64,000 nt of DNA from Ceratobasidium sp. AG-K. Taxonomy: Eukaryota > Basidiomycota > Agaricomycetes > Cantharellales > Ceratobasidiaceae. The stretch covers positions 3,968,001 to 4,032,000 of the forward strand of contig JAWNGF010000004.1 of assembly GCA_037039685.1 (NCBI GenBank), written 5' to 3'. This document shows, piece by piece, positions 60,892 to 64,000 of this stretch (the first letter of the stretch is position 1; every line of letters starts with the position of its first letter). Below the pieces are notes generated by a model. The model saw only the letters and a program-made list of their open reading frames with translations, was not told the DNA's origin and searched no databases. The position numbers and the translations under genes were made by a program.

Positions 60892-62287
60892 TCCCGATCG
60901 TCACTCTTTATTCGTTGTTTTTATTTGATGTTTTTATTTTTCGATTCGATGTTGTTATTTCGTTTGGTCTTTGTTGTATAGCTTACCATCGTTTTTATCA
61001 GCCAAGGCCTTCATTGCAATCGGTTCTCTCCACTGTCGCTCGCTCGCATCATGATTGTACTCGTGCGTCTCTGTGCAACCCCTCCTGTCTTTTTTTGTCC
61101 TTGGTACTTTAGATTCTGGTTATTCGCATGGTGCGATGTATTGTTATAGATGGACTATGTGTAATTGAGATGTGTCGCAAGTATGCGTGAGGTCTGAGAA
61201 AACGAGTGGCAGCTAGATATCAAGGGACACACTTGATTGTCCGCGCGGGATGAGTGGAGATAGAGTCCAAGAATTCAAGCCAAATAGTTCAAGTGCTGTA
61301 ACTCGTTCAGAACTGCGAGCATCGATACAGCGGCAGTATTCACAATTCTGCTAAGAGAGCACAGTCAGCATCAAGCAGGATATTCGATGTACCATGAATT
61401 TGTTGTAAACAGACTTGAAGAGTACGACATGTGTGCACATATACCAAGAGAGAAGGTTTTCACAAGCGATAACGAACTCCAGCTGGTACAATGCGACTGT
61501 CCCGTGTACACACAAAACTCATTCCGACTCTATCGAGCCACCCCGCTCGATTTACATGAGCTACTCAACATTCAGTTATCCGTCTCGGAAGCCATCTGAA
61601 TGCATCAACAGCGTGTCTGAGTGTTTACAAAGTTTCTTCGACCGAATGTGTCCGGTTGGGCAGTCGATGAGCCTGATTCAAACCGCTGGGGATAAACACC
61701 TTTAGACCATTCAAGAATCGGTACGCACAGATACCTGTTGTCCTTTGACTTGGTAGCATGGCTGGTTTAGTGTAGTTTACGTACATAATTCCTTTAAACA
61801 TTATTAATTGTGTGCTCCTGCCTGGACGTTGCGATCGTATCGTTCACTGTCGGGGTTGGTTGCCAGGAAACTGCATATACCAAAATGGGGGGCGTACATT
61901 CAATGTAGTTAGGGAGAGAGAGGTTTCGTTCTATCCCCATCGAATAAAGTCGCCCCTATTAGCTGGGTAATGCGTGGGCAATGGTGTTGGTGCCATTACG
62001 CCAGGTTGAGAATAACTGAGTGGTCTTTTAGATAGGCGGCAGGGGCAAGTAGTTTGCTTGCGTATGGTGCGGTGTTGATAGCCTTCAGACGGTGAGCTTC
62101 ATTGACCCATAGAGGAAGAGTCAACAAGTCACAGCAAGGGGAGAGGAGGCTCACGTGACGGATGATCGGATGCGATTTTCGGAAGATTTGCCCAATGCTC
62201 CGGCGGGATGCAGCCTGGAGTCATTTTATACGGGCACATATAAAGCGGGCCCGGCTTAGACCTCCAGACCCTATACTACTTCGTACC
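60892..62287. other. Intergenic region between kinase and LeuRS genes
   Basis: T-rich 3' UTR of the kinase gene, then no supported ORF. A short plus-strand frame at 61387-61705 lacks any signature. Confidence 0.4.
62239..62244 (+). promoter_or_regulatory. TATA box of the LeuRS gene
   Basis: TATAAA 44 nt before the ATG at 62288, implying a very short leader. Confidence 0.5.
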
Positions 62288-64000
62288 ATGGCGAGTGGGC
62301 AAGATCAAACGCTTGAGCTGCCCAAGGCAAGTCATTCGTGATCTGATCGAGCTGTGCTAATGGAGCAGTGCAGACAGCCAAGCGCGACTTTTTGATTGAA
62401 CTAGAAACCAAGTACCAGAAACAGTGGCAAGACCAGAACGTTTTCCACACCGATGCCCCGCACGAGAGCGAATTCGCCAATCTCACGCCCAACGACCTGA
62501 GGGAAAAGTTTCCCAAATGGATGGGCACCTTTCCTTATCCCTATATGAACGGTTCGCTCCATCTCGGCCATGCCTTTACTATTTCCAAGATCGAGTTTAA
62601 TGCGGGCTTTGAGCGTATGCTTGGGAAGCGCGCATTGTTCCCCATGGCGTTCCATTGCACGGGCATGCCTATCAAGGTGAGTCATTTGTTGCTGGCTTGT
62701 AATTTGGTCCCGCTGAGCGTGTGATAGGCCGCGGCAGACAAGCTGGTTCGTGAGATGGAAATGTTTGGGCCAGACTTTGAGGGATACGCCCCAGACGAGG
62801 AGCCACCAAAGGGTGAACCCGCGCCGGTCGTTGCTGCCCCCGCTGGAGCCGTCGACAAGGCCAAGAAAGGCAAGGTGGCGGCCAAGGCAACTGGCCTGCA
62901 ATATCAGTTCCAGATCATGGAGTCTATTGGCGTCCCTCGGGCAGAAATCAAGAAATTTGCGGACTCGTTGTACTGGCTGGAATATTTCCCTCCGATTGCT
63001 CGCGTGAGTCCAATGGCTCTTGTCCGCTTTGAACAGTCACTAAATCCCTTGCAGGCCGACTGCACTGCTTTTGGTGCCCGCATCGATTGGCGTCGCTCCT
63101 TCATCACCACCGATGTCAACCCTTACTACGATACATTCGTTCGATGGCAAATGAATAAGCTTCACGCGATGCAAAAGGTCAAATTCGGCGAACGCTATAC
63201 CATCTACTCTCCCAAGGACAAGCAGCCTTGTATGGACCATGATCGACAAGACGGCGAGGGTGTTGGCCCGCAGGAATACACAGGCATCAAGATGGAGGTG
63301 AAGGAGTGGAGTGAGGCAGCGCAAAAGGCCCTATCGGATGAGATTAAGCAAAAGAAGGTTTACCTGGTAGCCGCCACTTTGCGTCCAGAGACCATGTAAG
63401 TTGAGACGCGTGCTTATTGTTCAACGATAACCCAACGTTGCGATTAGGTATGGTCAAACCAACTGCTTCGTCGGCAAAGAGATTACCTATGGTCTATATG
63501 CTGTCAAGGACGATGCCGTATTTGTATGCACCCACCGCGCGATCCGAAATATGGCTTTCCAAGGCGTCACTGCTGCTCGCGGTGAGATCAAGGAACTTGG
63601 AACCATCTCGGGTACTGCCTTGATCGGGACCAAAATCCATGCACCGTTGTCAATCAACCAGGAGGTTTGGGTGCTGCCTATGGAGGGCGTCTTGGCGAAC
63701 AAGGTCAGCAGCGCTGATGATTTCACGAAACATCGATCTGATATTGTGACCAGGGTACTGGCGTCGTCACTTCTGTTCCCTCGGACTCTCCTGCAGATGC
63801 TCAGACCCTTATCGATCTGAAGAAGAAGCCCGCATTCTATGGGATCGACCCAGCCTGGGTAGCCTTTGAGCCTCTCCCAATCATCTCTACCCCAACATAT
63901 GGCGACCTGATCGCACCTGCCTTGCTCAAAGCGCTGAAGATCCAGTCACAAAAAGACTCAAAACAGCTTGCCGAGGCCAAGGACATCGCTTACAAGGAGG
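62288..64000 (+). CDS. CDC60: Cytosolic leucyl-tRNA synthetase (5' part, cut by window end)
   Basis: Six exons are visible (62288-62326, 62374-62676, 62728-63003, 63055-63395, 63448-63703, 63754 to beyond 64000). The Rossmann fold starts with [22 protein letters not shown], which holds the HIGH-class motif HLGH, then [10 protein letters not shown]. The eukaryotic insert and [19 protein letters not shown] follow. [17 protein letters not shown] opens the CP1 editing domain. The enzyme charges tRNA-Leu in the cytosol and edits wrong amino acids. The first intron (62327-62373) has a GC donor, AAG|GCAAGT, ending in CAG; no GT donor gives the right frame. The rest of the gene, including the KMSKS loop, lies outside the window. 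Confidence 0.95.

Noticed and set aside
1..64000. tRNA, rRNA or CRISPR features
   Set aside because: No tRNA-like cloverleaf with A and B boxes, no rRNA core sequence and no regularly spaced direct repeats were found by eye; a tRNA scan would be decisive.

Overview
This is a 64-kb piece of a basidiomycete nuclear genome. The evidence is short (45-70 nt) GT-AG introns in almost every gene, a CaaX mating-pheromone precursor, a NACHT-WD40 protein, and secreted pectate lyase, CAP and GH30 proteins. The mix of gene families looks most like Rhizoctonia (Cantharellales); that species guess comes from memory of gene families, not from a search. Gene models were assembled by hand from splice sites, reading frame and family conservation.

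Layout. 0-6.4 kb: a small repeat protein, a 12-exon ARMH3/C10orf76 homologue and a secreted GH30-like glycosidase. 6.7-11.1 kb: a TPR-like gene, a 550-bp element with long terminal inverted repeats, a decayed paralogue of the TPR-like gene and a membrane protein with cadherin-like (Axl2-type) repeats. 11.9-13.9 kb: secreted pectate lyase (PL3) and, convergent to it, a secreted CAP/PR-1 protein. 14.7-15.2 kb: a 5'-truncated RTA1-like copy. 17.6-22.6 kb: a 1528-aa NACHT + 14xWD40 NLR-like protein. 23.5-25.9 kb: a secreted DUF1996 protein. 26-30 kb is gene-poor but holds the pheromone precursor at 28.13-28.26 kb. 30.5-34.6 kb: a caspase-like protein with an altered cysteine box and the intact RTA1-like gene.

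35.3-48 kb is a dense block: SPB1 (pre-rRNA methyltransferase), a zinc-ribbon/AlkB-like basidiomycete protein, MDM1 (PXA-RGS-PX-nexin protein) and OAC1 (mitochondrial oxaloacetate carrier), the last two divergent. 49.7-53.1 kb: a head-to-head pair of BTB-like paralogues with a 186-bp palindromic promoter; one copy carries a frameshift. 53.2-57.8 kb has only fragments. 57.8-60.9 kb: a Ser/Thr kinase with a long phospho-motif-rich tail. 62.3 kb to the end: cytosolic leucyl-tRNA synthetase, cut by the window edge.

Housekeeping genes (ARMH3, SPB1, MDM1, OAC1, LeuRS) alternate with accessory stretches carrying secreted plant-cell-wall-active proteins, NLR/caspase-type genes and duplicated or broken copies. 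The accessory stretches hold most of the unusual observations.
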